Source: Diphasiastrum complanatum (Eukaryota; Streptophyta; Lycopodiopsida; Lycopodiales; Lycopodiaceae). Taken from it: a stretch of 64,000 nucleotides of DNA. Position 1 is the stretch's first letter. Every line of letters starts with the position of its first letter. The stretch is from NCBI GenBank assembly GCA_029204225.1, contig CM055095.1, forward strand, positions 19,739,450 through 19,803,449, in the 5' to 3' direction. Below are positions 32,408 through 43,326 of this stretch, piece after piece. The notes under the pieces were generated by a model, which was not told the origin of the DNA, did no database searches, and saw only the letters and a program-made list of their open reading frames with translations. The position numbers and the translations under genes were made by a program.

Positions 32408-32934
32408 TTTCGTGCTCTCTGGCTCCTCGACATGGGACAGATTGTTACTATTCTCTTGTCTGTTCTATGCTGATTTGTTCCTTGAGTTCAGGCGGCAATC
32501 CATGGCTGCATGACCTTTCTTATGGCAGTGGATACACTCAATCTTTGGATTGAGCCAGCACGTATCGACTGTGTGCCTATCTCATCTACATTTCATGCAG
32601 GTCTTCTTTTCTCCACCTTGTTGTTTCGACCTCCCTTTGTTCTTCCACTTGCCTTTGCTGGTCCCCTCTGCTTGCTGATCACGATCCTGCCTTTGATTCA
32701 ACTCCCTCTTAGGCTTGAATTGTTTCTTTGTCTTTTCTTTGTTGTCGTAGAGGGCTTGGTCAGAACCATCCTTGTGATCAAAGTGCTCTCTAGCCTTGAC
32801 TTGCTCTCGAATCTCAACAATTGCCTTTTCGAGGGTCATGGTAGCATCCTTTACGAGCAGGGTTCTGGTTGTCTGGAAAGATCTAGGTAAGACTCTCAAT
32901 AGGTAAGTGAGCTGCTTCTCAGCTGAGACTGGGC
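32408..32934 (-). pseudogene. gag: Copia gag C-terminal part (B1)
   Basis: Minus text from 32933: LTYLLRVLPRSFQTTRTLL (gag end), TLEKAIVEIREQVKAREHF, a Lys/Arg/Gln-rich basic region (open frame 32899-32582), and after a stop the zinc knuckle CIHCHKKGHAAMDC at about 32491-32538. The basic region and knuckle bind RNA in active elements. The N-terminal part of gag is absent because LTR sequence begins at 32935. Confidence 0.8.
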
Positions 32935-32990
32935 TGTTGGATTTATCTCCTCTACCCTCCTAAATCCCATGTTAATCTAGTTCCATTCAT
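32935..32990 (+). repeat. LTR 5' end fragment, same family as 45305
   Basis: It starts TGTTGGATTT and contains CCTCCTAAATCCCA-like text. The first about 57 bp match the LTR at 45305 with few changes, then the match stops. It cuts the B1 gag. Confidence 0.65.
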
Positions 32991-33500
32991 AATTGTGAAA
33001 AATGCAAAAATAAGCTTGGTAGAGGCCAAAAAACTTGTATATAGGATGATTACACATGTGTGGAGTCTGTTCCCACGTGTTAAAATAGTGTACTTGTCAT
33101 GTACCATAATCATATAGGTTGTACATATGATTTAATTCAAGTTCTAGTGGCTAAAAAGGCCAAAAACTAATTTTCTAGACATATGACACATGGCATCAAT
33201 CTATTGATTGCATGAGTGGCATTCTTCAAAGCTCATTTTGAGTTCTGATTTTCAACAAAAACGCCATCATATCGAGCACATTTCACTAGCTTTCTCTCGT
33301 TGATATCTCATTTTACATGTATCAGGCAACAATGATTATCCTTTGTGGCTCGATAAGGAGTAGCAACAAGATAGCCATACTGGATCAATCAGTGAGAAAA
33401 AGTGGTAGCGTAGATCTTTGATGGTGGAGTTGGTTATGATCTTCATTCAAACCTCAAGAGCTCTCAGTCTCACACTATTTCACAAAGAACATAACATTAA
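32991..33500 (+). repeat. LTR fragment of the 3981 family
   Basis: It contains CACATGTGTGGAG at 33053 and TTCCCACGTGT at about 33070, then GTAC at 33090 and 33101, as in the LTR at 3981-4785. The boundaries are not resolved. Confidence 0.5.
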
Positions 33501-34574
33501 ATCTAAACCCTAAAATTTACAAAGAACATAATATTAAATCAAACTCTTTTATCTATATTTTCTTGCTCTCTCTCATGTCTCTCACACACATCCTTCTCTT
33601 CCTCTCTCATTCGCTCATAATCATAAATCAGTAAGACACATATTTGTGTTTAACTACACAAAATATACAATACAAGGAAGATAGTGTACAAGAAAAAGTT
33701 ACAAAGAAAGAAATCTTAGTTGCACATAACAAAACAAAAGAATCGTACTTGGAATGAGACAAATGAAATTGATAGAGTTGAGAAGAAACGTCAAAAGTCG
33801 ATCTCCAACAATCTCCTGCCAGAATAAAAAATAGGAAAACCCTAGAAAAATGATGCGGCTTTGAGAATTCGGTCGCAAACGTCGGATCCGACATCTGTAT
33901 TATCCGTCGAAATCCGACGTCCGCTTTGTGTTTTTTTTTTTTGCGCGGACAGGTGACGTCATCCATTTAAAAAGTTGCAGTCTCCGAAATGGGATGTCGG
34001 ATTTCGACATTTTTATTGGCCGTCGGAATCCCACGTCTGTAAAAAAAAAAATTCTGGCAAAATTTTTTTTTTTCGACAATTTTTTTTTTCCGACAATAAT
34101 ATGTAACATACTAGTGAAATATTATATTTTTTCGCAAATTTTCCGAAGGTCAAAGATGGAATGAAAGTAAATCTCGAAAAATGTGAAGGTTGAACTGTCG
34201 CAATTTTTGTGTTCCCAAAAATGGTGGATTTACATAACATACCATATTCCAAAGTAGTGTCGCTTTTTCGCAAAAATATAGTGACAATGATGAAGCAAAG
34301 GTGTCGGCATTTTTGCAAAAAAATACAGCGAAAATAGAAATGTAGCGAAGGTGTCAGGTTTTTCGCATATTTTTCGAAGGTAAGGGATTAACAACAAAGT
34401 GTCGGTTGGATGAAATGTAAACAATGTCACATATTTTGCTACAAGACATATGGGCGAAAAATGTGAAGGTGCAAGTATTGCAAATTTTGCAAACTTTGGT
34501 GGAAATGATTGGACCAAAGATGACAGTTTTCAGAAACTGGATAAAATGTGAATAGTATCGGAAATTAGTCATAG
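33501..34574. repeat. No gene; CGTCGGA palindromes and GTGTCG repeats
   Basis: Contains a direct repeat of about 44 bp (33881-33924 and 33997-34041) built from CGTCGGA/TCCGACG half-sites, with a perfect 12-bp palindrome GTCGGATCCGAC at 33881. It also has TGACGTCA at 33954 and, from 34190 to 34400, several GTGTCG...TTTTTCGC motifs. The short minus ORFs are low-complexity and not supported as genes. Confidence 0.55.
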
Positions 34575-35165
34575 TAGCGCTTCACTTTTGAGCCATTTAC
34601 TTGAGTATCAAGTAAATGTCCTTCAAGATCAGCTAACTGAAGTGATCCATTGTTAAAAACTTCTATGACTTTTTAAGGTCCCATCCATCTGGTATGTAAT
34701 TTTCCAAGAAACAACATGTGTTTGTTATCATACAGAAGCACGTAGTCTCCTCGTTTGATTTTTATTATTTTAATGGATTGGTCAAAAAAAAAATTCTTTT
34801 ATTCTGAACTCGTTTAGTCTCGATTAATGAACGACAACAATCCTCCTCCAGTTACGTCAATGATATCGTGTTCATCCATTCGCTCTTCATTACTAATGCA
34901 AAACGTCAGAACTTCGAATTCTATTGGTAATATGGAATGCATTCCATACACAAGATAGTATGGAGTCTGCCTAGTTGTGATCTTTTCAGCAGTTCTGTAT
35001 GCCCATAAAACATATGGTAACTTTTGATCCCAATCAAAAGAATGTGTTTCCATTACTTTATTCAAAATTTTACACAAAATTCTGTTTCCCCGTTCCGTAA
35101 GCCCATTCACTTTTAGATTATATGGAGTAGTTTGGCAATGCGTAATAGAAAAGTATGACAACATA
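34575..35165 (-). pseudogene. pol: Gypsy integrase C-terminal half (E2-type copy)
   Basis: Minus text: MLSYFSITHCQTTPYN, LTERGNRILCKILNKVMETH, WDQKLPYVLWAYRTAEK and TRQTPYYLVYGMHSILPIEFE. After disruption near 34800-34850 comes the C-terminal domain GDYVLLYDNKHMLFLGKLH, RWMGP, NNGSLQLADLEGHLLDT and GSKVKRYY. It is nearly identical to 43327-43555 of gypsy E2 over about 220 bp, then extends beyond the point where E2 is cut. It joins sequence of gypsy E1 at 35165. Confidence 0.85.
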
Positions 35166-35175
35166 TTGATGAAAT

Positions 35176-35434
35176 CCATATTGATGCGTCCCGAAAAGGC
35201 TCTCTCATGAATACCCATTGCAGTAAGTAGAGGCTCCGCATGGGTCATCCACTGAGTGACCATGCTTGTGCTAGGAAGAATCATTATATCCGTTGCAGAT
35301 GGGACATCACGATGGATAGTATAGCGCAGAGACTGGGAAGTATCGGTAGAAGACATGATGATCAGAAAGGAATTATAAACGCATGAAAGTGTCTCAGAAG
35401 GAAATGCAGGAAATTTGGAAGGCTTTGGTCGCAA
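35176..35434 (-). pseudogene. Unassigned N-terminal reading frame fused to gypsy integrase
   Basis: The minus frame starts MRPKPSKFPAFPSETL at 35434 and runs in frame through the junction at 35165 into integrase text, giving a 206-codon open frame (35434-34814). The first 90 residues (including MSSTDTSQSLRYTIHRD and QWMTHAEPLLTAMGIHERAF) match no gag or pol domain that I know. It lies 3' of the E1 integrase, where some Tat/Athila elements carry an extra ORF, so a truncated extra ORF is a fair guess. No function can be given. Confidence 0.4.
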
Positions 35435-35439
35435 GAAAA

Positions 35440-36179
35440 ATTCACAAGAGCTTCGCTAGCACAAGTGAGGAATGAATCGAATTCAGCCAACTTATAGGTG
35501 AATTTGGTGGGTCCATTACATTGAAAAGTAGTTGGGCTGATCAGTTCTGAAAAAAAATTTTCAGGCAGGTATAGTACTGTAAAAATAGGCTATAAAAATC
35601 TCGGCGAAGGTTTCTAGGGATCTGACCCTATCAGGCGAACGTTTTTCAGGGTTGACGAAGGATGAACCTTCGCCCAGGAGGGTCCTTTGCCCAGGTACTA
35701 TCATAAATGCATTTTTTCACAATCTGAACCTATGGACAATCTAGTTTTGACATTTTAAGATCATCTTGCAGGTCGACGAAGGTTCATAATGAGGTTATGA
35801 TGCTCGGCAAAGGTTCCCAAAAAGGCATATCACTGAACATTCGTCTGACTCAAAAATTGAATTTTCTCTTGTCAGAAACCTTCGCCCACCTCAATTTAGA
35901 TAAATCAAGGGCGGATGTACAGTCTGAGAGCTCAGCGAACGTTTCTGATACTGTATTGGCCAAATCTGCCCAAACCAGTGGTTTTCTAAGGCATTTTCCA
36001 TAAAAATACTATGTTTCCTTTTTCTTATGCTGATAACTTCATGACTTTTGCTCATCAGTCTTTTCTTATTGTTTTTCTTTTTTTTTAACTGTCTTTTTCC
36101 AAAAAAAGTCAACAAATTAATTACTAAAGACAAAAAATTGAAAACAAATAAAATGAAAAAATCTATTGAGATCAAACTT
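35440..36179 (-). other. 3' untranslated part of gypsy E1 with CGAAGGTT repeats
   Basis: No gene. CGAAGGTT or its close variants on either strand occur at about 35604, 35635, 35655, 35667, 35775, 35804, 35879 and 35936. The same word is repeated in the E1 leader (41600-42245). No second LTR matching 42583-43326 follows. Confidence 0.55.
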
Positions 36180-37307
36180 GCTGAACTGACGGAGCAGGCT
36201 GCCAAAACTTGCGTAATCGGCTGCCATTTATCGGAGTATCAAATCATTTTCCATCCAAGTGCTCAAGAATTATTGTGCCATAGTTCAAGATTTCCTTCAC
36301 TTTATACGGGACTTCACCAATAAACTTCAACTTACCCTTGATCAGCTTGGTTTTGTACATCAATGCAAGATCTCCTGCTTCCAAATCTTTCTTGTGCAAT
36401 CGACGATCGTGCCATGCCTTGTGGCGGGCTTTCTCTGCTGCTAAGGTATGACCTAAAATCAATCGGGTTTCACATTATATGTGCAACGCTTCATGACGAA
36501 GTTGTAAAGACTGATTATCATTTAATCGTTCCGTTGCTGCTATGCGTAAAGATGGGATTAAAAATTCAATTGGCATAATAGCATCTTGACCATAAACCAG
36601 TTGAAAAGGTGAATGATTTGTACTATTTTTGTAAGTGGTTATGAATGCCCATAATGCTGCATACAGTTTATGTTCCCAATCAGACCGACTCGCCTCAACT
36701 ATCTTTGTCATAATGGTGCAGAGAATCTTATTGGAAGACTCAGCTTGGCCATTCCCTCTGGGATAATGGGGAGTACTAAATCTGTGTATAACAAAAAAAA
36801 TCTTTCAGTAAACACTTTATTGATTGGATAACAAAGTGTGTACCCCGATCACTGACAATTTCGATCAGACATCCAAATTTGATATAATATTTTCATATAG
36901 AAACTTGGCCGTAGATTTCGCATTAGCCACTTTGATAGCTTTGGCTTCAACCCACTTGGTCATATAATCAGTTGCGACGATAATATATCGGGCCTGAGAT
37001 CCTTGCATAGCGGGATGAATAGGACCAACATAATCCAGTCCCCATTTTTCAAACGGTGCTTGCGATAAAACCGGATGTAAGGGTTCATAATTCTATCGAG
37101 TAGGCCGTCGTGCTCGCTGGCAGACATCACATGTCCGAATAAAATTTTCTTGTCCTTATGAAGCGTAGGCCACCAACAACCGGATCGCAAAAGTTTGCGA
37201 ACAATAATATCTATAAAGAAGTGTCCTCCACTCATGCCATCATGTGAAAACATGATTAAATCTGATACTTCATGCGATAAAACACATCTTCGTAAAATAT
37301 TATCCAC
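36180..37307 (-). pseudogene. pol: Gypsy integrase (E1)
   Basis: The zinc-binding part has HDGMSGGHFF and a CWWPTLHKD segment. The core in a shifted frame has KWGLDYVGPIHPAMQG and VATDYMTKWVEAKAI, then the HYPRGNGQAE block with the catalytic Glu near 36750. The open frame 36711-36475 reads VEASRSDWEHKLYAALWAF and PFQLVYGQDAIMPIEFLIPS; frame 36462-36244 has ARHKAWHDRRLHKKDLEAGDL and the C-terminal KFIGEVPYKVKEI. Multiple frameshifts and stops are present. Gypsy integrase inserts the DNA copy into the host chromosome. Confidence 0.85.
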
Positions 37308-39172
37308 GACGATACAATTGTCCTACAATTAATTGATAAGGCTGAGCCTTATGAATCAATTGTATTTTCTGTACTTTTGTCAAAGAGTCATTCGGTTGTC
37401 CTAGCATCAGGTACTCAACAATATCTGTCGCCCACTCAGGTACTGCTTCAACATAGAACAACGCAGCATCTGGCAGTTCATCATCCACTTCAGTATCAAC
37501 TGGTGCAGATTCAATTCGCGAAACGTGATCGGCTAGATAATGTTGCTTCCCCTTTCTGACCACAATTCGAAAGCCAAATTCAGTCAATAATAATAACCAT
37601 CTTGCAATACATCCAGTATTACACGTCTTATTTACCAAGTAAAGTAACAGTCGATGATCCGTATAAAATGCAAAGTGCGTTTCCATGATGTAGTGACAAA
37701 ATTTCCGAACAAAAAAAAATCATGGCTAGCGCTTCACATTCTGTTGTTGAATAATTCTTCTTTGGATCTGTAAGCTGTCTGCTTGCAAATCGTATAAGAT
37801 AATCCTTCTTATAATCACCTGGCTGCGTCAAAATTGATCCAATGGCGTATTTTGAGGCATCCGTATGAACATGAAACTCTAATGTCCAATCTGGAGAACG
37901 CAGAATTGGTGCTGAAGATAATGTTTTTTTTAACTTTTCAAAGGCTTCTAATGCCTCTACTGTCCAAATAGGAACAATAGCTAATTTGTATATAGGTCGT
38001 GCTAAATCCGCAAAGAAGATAATAAAAATACGATAGTAGTTCCCATGACCCATAAACACATAAACTCCTCGAATTGTTGCTGGCGGTGGCAATTCCACAA
38101 TAACTTTGATCTTAGAATAATTAGTGGCAATACCATGTCTTGATATCACATGTCGAAGCACCACTCCGTGAGAAACCCATATCTGGCATTTTTCTGAATT
38201 TAGAGAAATCTGGTATTTGCGGCATCTTTCAAAAACTTTCTCCAATCGATCCAGGTGGTCTGTATCTGTACTATGAACTCCCAAGTCGTCCAAGTAAATT
38301 TCAAGAAATTTGTGCAGATAATCTTTAAAGGCAAATTGCATTACTCTTTGGAATGAACTTGGTGTATTACAGAGTCCAAACGGCATTACTTTGTAAGCAT
38401 AGGTGCCCCATTCTATTGCAAAAGCAGTTCTGTGGCAATCGGTAGTGCAATCTTAACCTGGTTGTAACCACTAAATCCATCCAGGAAACTATAAGCTTCC
38501 GCTCCAACAAGGCGATCCAAAATGATCCTTCCGTGTCACTTTATTCAATGCTTTGAGATTCACACAAATTCGCGATTTCCCATTTTTCTTAGGAACAATG
38601 ACAATTGGTGAAATCCATTCGGTATGCTCGATCTCATAAATGAAATCAGTGTCAAGCAATCTTTGAAGTTCTTTCTTTATCAGATCTGCCACATTAGGAT
38701 TACAACGATAGAACTTTGTAACCTTTGGTACTGCATCAGGTACTAAAGGTATGGTATGTTCAATGACTGATGTTGGAATACCCTTCAAATCTTGATAAGA
38801 CCATGCAAAGCAATCTTGATACTTAATAAGTAATAAACAGAGTGCTTGATACTGTTCAGGAGTAAGTTGTGATCCCATTTGTACAATCTTTTCCGGTTCT
38901 CCTGGTTCTGCAAGATTCATTGGCTGCATCCTAGCTAGGCCATCGTAAACCTCTTTTGATTCCGGCATGTGTTCTTCAGGTTCACGATGTGCTTTAGGTA
39001 ACATGATAACCACATCATCCAGTGTATAACGTTTAAAATGCTCTGGCATATCATGTTGGACTACATTTGCTTGTTCTTTTTCAAAAGGACTTGTCTTGGA
39101 TCTTCGTTTAGTCTTCTTAGCAGTAATTGATCGTGGAGGTGATGACTTTCGAGATGATAAATCTTTCTTCAC
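37300..39172 (-). pseudogene. pol: Gypsy reverse transcriptase and RNase H (E1)
   Basis: The minus frame 39172-38489 carries a basic linker, QYQALCLLLIKYQDCFAWSY, LLDTDFIYEIEHTEWISPIV and VPKKNGKSRICVNLKALNK. The frame breaks near 38480 and resumes with MPFGLCNTPSSFQRVMQ, catalytic EIYLDDLGVHS and the thumb region. RNase H follows: FHVHTDASKYAIGSILTQP, FASRQLTDPKKNYSTTECEA, and in a new frame (37686-37300) FAFYTDHRLLLYLVNK and QHYLADHVSRIE. Both Asp of YLDD are intact, but at least two frameshifts break the polyprotein. Confidence 0.88.
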
Positions 39173-39199
39173 AGGTGAAGACTTCCTAGACGATGATGT

Positions 39200-40020
39200 C
39201 TTACTGGAGATCTAACTTGAAGAATCATTCATGACTTTTCCTTTGTCTTTATCCAATAGAGGTGGCACTTCCTTTGAATCGATCTTTTGAGGGAGATTTT
39301 CATATTTCAGGACCATATTATAATGTTGCTTTGCTTGTTTCTTCATCATCGGACCTGTGATCCTGTCTCCCTTCAATATAACTGCTTTGGGCGATTTGAT
39401 TGTTGGTTCATCAGAAACATTATGCACTCCAAATTTGGTCGGATCCATATGATATAGAATCTGTTCATCCGTAAGTTCTGCATTGCTATCATAAGTTAAG
39501 GCATGGCTCATTGGTATGAGATCATCCTCAATTGGATCTGGTATAGGTTTCGTTGATATCCAGGCTACATTCAACACATTTAGTGGAAACGTGATTGGCG
39601 TATCCAAAGTTTGATCTAACAAGAAGATCTCGCTCATCTCTGATTGAATATCTTGTTGACACATATATCCTGCTGTACAATCAATTTTTGCAAGAGCTTC
39701 GTTTCAATTGACAGTATCCGTTTGAGAATCGTAGTGAACTCCCAATTTTTTCTCTGGTCAATCACAAGTGTGATCCGTTGTTGATGAATCGTCATCCACT
39801 TTTTGAACCACTGGCTTGATAGTCCAAGTCGTAGGATCAACTTTAACTGCACGTTCACGATTTTCAAAAGTGATTTTGCCGGTAACCCAGTTATGAATTA
39901 CTTGCGCAACTTATAACCATGGACGTCCTAAGAGAACTCGGTAGACATTTGGTGCTTCTGGTAAGTCCATCACGACGAAAGTAATGACGAACTGTACTCC
40001 TACAATCTTGAAAGGTATTT
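39200..40020 (-). pseudogene. pol: Gypsy protease remnant and linker (E1)
   Basis: Minus text near 39990-39840 reads APNVYRVLLGRPWL followed by VIHNWVTGKITFENRERA, the C-terminal part of a gypsy retropepsin-like domain, interrupted by a stop. The active-site DTG segment is not recognisable. Open frames 39867-39634 and 39664-39212 form an acidic linker towards RT (for example DEPTIKSPKAVILKGDRI). Confidence 0.7.
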
Positions 40021-40029
40021 CTTCTACCA

Positions 40030-41349
40030 TTCCTCAGTCACGACAGAATGGTACAAATTTTCTTTTATTTGGGCATTCTGCAACTCTGTGATTTTCTCCA
40101 CATGCAAAGCATCCAAGTGGTGCTCTGGCCCAAGTTCTCGAGGTTTGTTGTTGAGCGGCAGCATAAATGGCATATTGTTCTGAAGATCCACCTTCTTGAT
40201 CATTACCGTAGCTCCATTGCTCAACACTTCCGTAAGGTTCTGGTTCCATCAAATTGGCAGGAGGAGTGGAGTGTTTTGGTGGGGCAGTCAAGGCTAGACG
40301 TTGCGAGTATCCAAGAATAGATTGTCGCAGTCTTGCTGCTGGATTGCCTCCATATTGTGGATCTCGATATTCTATCTGGGCATACCGTTGTTAAATTATC
40401 CGAGGGTTGAAGTTGCAAAAGACAGTCTCATAGTCAGGTGAATTACACAAATGGCAAACACTGATTTCCATTTGTTTTTTCAATTGAGGACACTCGTTCA
40501 CTGTGTGATTTTCTGTACAAATAGAACACCAAACATTTTCCCTGATAGGAAAAGTCTTTGCAAACTTCTTAGGTTCCTTGTTTGCTTCTCCGTGGAAATT
40601 TTCCAATGCTTTGATCTTCTCATCAAATTGCAACTGCAACTTTTTCATCTGTTTCTGCTGGGTCTTCCCAAGTTTCTCAAACTCACTGAGCATCATTTTT
40701 GCAGTAGCATTGGCATCCGTTGATGCAATAGTGGTAGATGTGGTAGTAGTCTGCCCTGCTGTATAAGGCAACATACTGACATTCGGCTCATCATCTGAAT
40801 CTTCATCCTCCTCCCGAATTGCATCGTCCATCGCATTTTGCAAAAGTGCGTACTCGTTATGGCGTTTCAGCTAACGTTTGATCCGTTTAGGTAGACCTGA
40901 CAAAAACCACATAATCATTGCATTTTCACTAATCAGCTCAAGCTCACATTCAGACCTAAGACGTTTCACCCTTTCAATGTAATCTCGAACCATTCCCGCT
41001 TTCCCATTTTAATTTTACTTTAAAGTAGGAAAGGGTCTTCCATAAACGTCCGCGCTTTGAATCGTGTGATAAGGGCTCGTTTAACAATCTCCCAATCGGT
41101 ACGCTCAGTTTCATCTTGGTTATAGTACCAATCTTGTATTGTGCTTGTTAAGGCCATAGGAAACAACTTAAGTTTATCTTGAGGATAAACCTCACCATAG
41201 ACCTCACAGGATTCAGCATAGATCTGGAGAAATCTAACTGGATCTGTTTATCCATTATATTTGGCTAGATCCAATCGGGGTGCTCTTCTAACAATAATTG
41301 GATTGACCTCCTGTGGAGCACCTCCAGGAGCAGCTCTAGGGGCAGCCAT
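40030..41349 (-). pseudogene. gag: Gypsy gag (E1) with three zinc-knuckle-like motifs
   Basis: A probable start Met lies at 41349 (MAAPRAAPGGAPQEVNPIIV), followed by a Retrotrans_gag-like core: DPVRFLQIYAESCEVYGEVY, KLKLFPMALTSTIQDWYY and WEIVKRALITRF. A stop occurs early and frameshifts follow near 41030-40850. The open frame 40843-40391 has an acidic N-terminus, a Gln/Lys coiled-coil-like stretch (LGKTQQKQMKKLQLQFDEKI) and knuckles CSICTENHTVNEC and CHLCNSPDYETVFC. A third knuckle, CFACGENHRVAEC, is at about 40070-40115. More than two knuckles is typical of some Tat-type gags. The product is not continuous. Confidence 0.82.
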
Positions 41350-42564
41350 CTTTACAAATTTAGATCAAATCGATAATGAGATTGGATAAATTTTTTCAAA
41401 AAACAATTTCAGATTAGATCTGCTAGCTCTATTTTACTTTTCAAGAATCAGATTCTATATGATGAAAACCTACCCAAAATTCGATCAATCGATACTTCTT
41501 AAAAATGATAAATCTCTCAGAGTCCAATTCAGAATATATCAGATTTGATCCAAATTTTGACAGAGACTTGATCTGGAAAATTAGAAACTAAAAACAGGAC
41601 TTGCGAAGGTTCTCTAGGCGAAGGTTGTCTTGGCGAAGGTTCAACAGTGCTATTTTGGGATAAAAAAAACTCTCTAAACACTTTTCTGGCAATTTCTTGG
41701 GAAATAACCTTCGCCGACTTCTCAGATGGAAGATCTGACACAAATAAAACTATGGACAACCGGACGAAGGTTTTTGACACAAGAAGATACATTTTTTATA
41801 ATCTGACAAGGGTAAAAATCTAAATTTTTTGTGATCTGATCAAGAAGAATCTTCGCCGAACTCAAAAATAGTAGTTTACTATAGATAGAATGTTTTGAAA
41901 TCTCGACGAAGGTTCTGGCGAAGGATCAAGAGTAATACTGGTAATTTTACAAAAAAGTGACTTTTTTTACAAAAATATGACAATATGACAACTGATCCTC
42001 TAAAAACCTTTTTATTTTTGGTATTATTCTTCGTCGACCTGGCAGCAGATAGATCTAAATCACATATAAGCACAGTGAATCGGGCAAAGGTTCCTTTCTG
42101 TATTTTTGAGGGTTTTGATCATTTTTGGTATTTTTTTGGTGGTTTTTCTGATGTTTCTGAAAATCTGCTGGGAATTAATCTTCGCCCTTCAAACTGAAGG
42201 TTCTGTAGACAAAACCGAAGGTTTTTGCAACTCAGCGAAGGTTTCCTAAAAGAGGGTAAAAAGTTCTAAGCTCTGATGACGCTTTTTGCCTCTTTTTGAC
42301 CAAATTTGACAGATTTGACCGATTTTTGTTATTTTTACAGATATCTCAGATCCAAATGGATCTTAAGATTGGTGATCTGAATAGCTTTCCCTATTTAATA
42401 ATCAGATTAGATTTCAAACAAGCAAATCCACTCAAATCTAGCAAAATCAATCCCAAACTAATCCTAAAATGCAGATTTAACACTATTCATGCCATGACAA
42501 GATGCCTAATGCAAGCTAACCATCAACCAAACATGCTGCAAACTGAAAAATTGGCGTAGCTCCC
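41350..42564 (-). other. Leader of gypsy E1 with dispersed CGAAGGTT repeats
   Basis: No gene between PBS and gag. (G)CGAAGGTT or its complement AACCTTCGC, allowing one change, occurs roughly a dozen times between 41600 and 42245 (for example at 41603, 41620, 41634, 41763, 41905, 41919 and 42233). The same word clusters in the 3' part at 35600-35940. Confidence 0.7.
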
Positions 42565-42582
42565 CGACAATGGCGCCAAAAT
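42565..42582 (-). other. Primer-binding site of gypsy E1 (Asp tRNA type)
   Basis: The minus strand reads TTTGGCGCCATTGTCGGGGA next to the LTR end. TGGCGCC(A/G)TTG(T/C)CGGGGA is the Asp-tRNA-type site known from plant Tat/Athila elements. Confidence 0.9.
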
Positions 42583-43326
42583 TGTAGTGGGTTTCTTTCC
42601 TTGCCTAACCTAAATCCAAGATCTAGTCAATCTAGCATCAAAGAGACGGAGTTAGTTGTCACGTGGAGGTTCATTCCCATGAGAGCGATAGTATAGTTCA
42701 GATTTTAACATGAATGGAGGACCTAACACTAATATCCATTAACACTTAGCATTAACACTACATCCATTAACCCTACTTCCATTAACCCTAAATCCACAAC
42801 AATGATAGAAACTTACTCTTCTCTCTGTCCCTTTCTCTCTCACAAAAAGCATAAGAAATAGCAATCCCAATAATGATCAGATCCAACAATTAGCAAAATC
42901 CAAAGAAAGCATGAGAAATGGAGTAAAAGAAAGGAAGAGCAAGGACATTCATCAATCCATTTCTAAAGAGAACCAATTTGCTTTATTGAAATGAGAAAAT
43001 GAACATGAGGAGCAACTCGAGTTGGCCCCTTTTTATAGTAGAGTGAATCCTATTGGTCCAGTCTTGCCTCTCTTTTGATTCAAATTTAAAAAAGTGTGGG
43101 AACCATCAAAATTGGAGGGAAACCCAACTTTATTCACTAACTTGACATTTAGGCCCTGCGACATTAAAAGTCCCGCAAAAAGGCCTAAAGTCCTTTTATT
43201 AACTTTTAACTAATCAATCAAATAACTATGTGATCATTGGGTTGGACTTACACACGCAGGGTACCCAATTCCTCTCACTTATTAACTAGGTTTAGGGTTG
43301 CCTTGGGATCCGCAAACCCTCCAACA
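42583..43326 (-). repeat. 5' LTR of gypsy E1
   Basis: 744 bp with plus-strand ends TGTAGTGGG and CTCCAACA. The inner end abuts the PBS. The outer end abuts integrase text of gypsy E2 (next bases ACAAG). It carries a TATA box on the minus strand at 43030-43037. Confidence 0.88.
43030..43037 (-). promoter_or_regulatory. TATA box of the E1 LTR
   Basis: The minus strand reads CTATAAAAAGGGG around this point, a strong plant TATA box in the middle of the LTR. Confidence 0.7.

Larger units (their letters stand above)
21835..32934 (-). mobile_element. Ty1/copia element B1, interrupted by copia A
   Basis: Minus-strand order is gag remnant, CCHC, protease, integrase, RT and RNase H (the last split by copia A at 23556-29636), then a 3' LTR. 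RT-RNase H text to the right of A (ending DYSLCYCRDAEFQN) continues to the left of A with SYSDAS and later RNase H motifs. The 5' part of gag is cut at 32935 by an LTR fragment. The lineage differs from A: integrase HNGVVERKNRTLMEATRCM and protease ILDSGATSHFV. Confidence 0.85.
35440..43326 (-). mobile_element. Ty3/gypsy element E1 (Tat/Athila-type), 3' LTR missing
   Basis: Minus-strand order is 5' LTR (43326-42583), Asp-tRNA PBS, 1.2-kb leader, gag with zinc knuckles, protease remnant, RT, RNase H, integrase and a repeat-rich 3' part. RT-RNase H-integrase order is the gypsy order. The 5' LTR interrupts the integrase of gypsy E2 at 43326/43327. The 3' LTR is not found; instead the 3' part is joined at 35165 to an E2-like integrase end. 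Confidence 0.88.

Noticed and set aside
33628-34572. Several short minus ORFs with Phe/Ser-rich translations
   Set aside because: Low-complexity A/T-rich translations that overlap each other, without domains.
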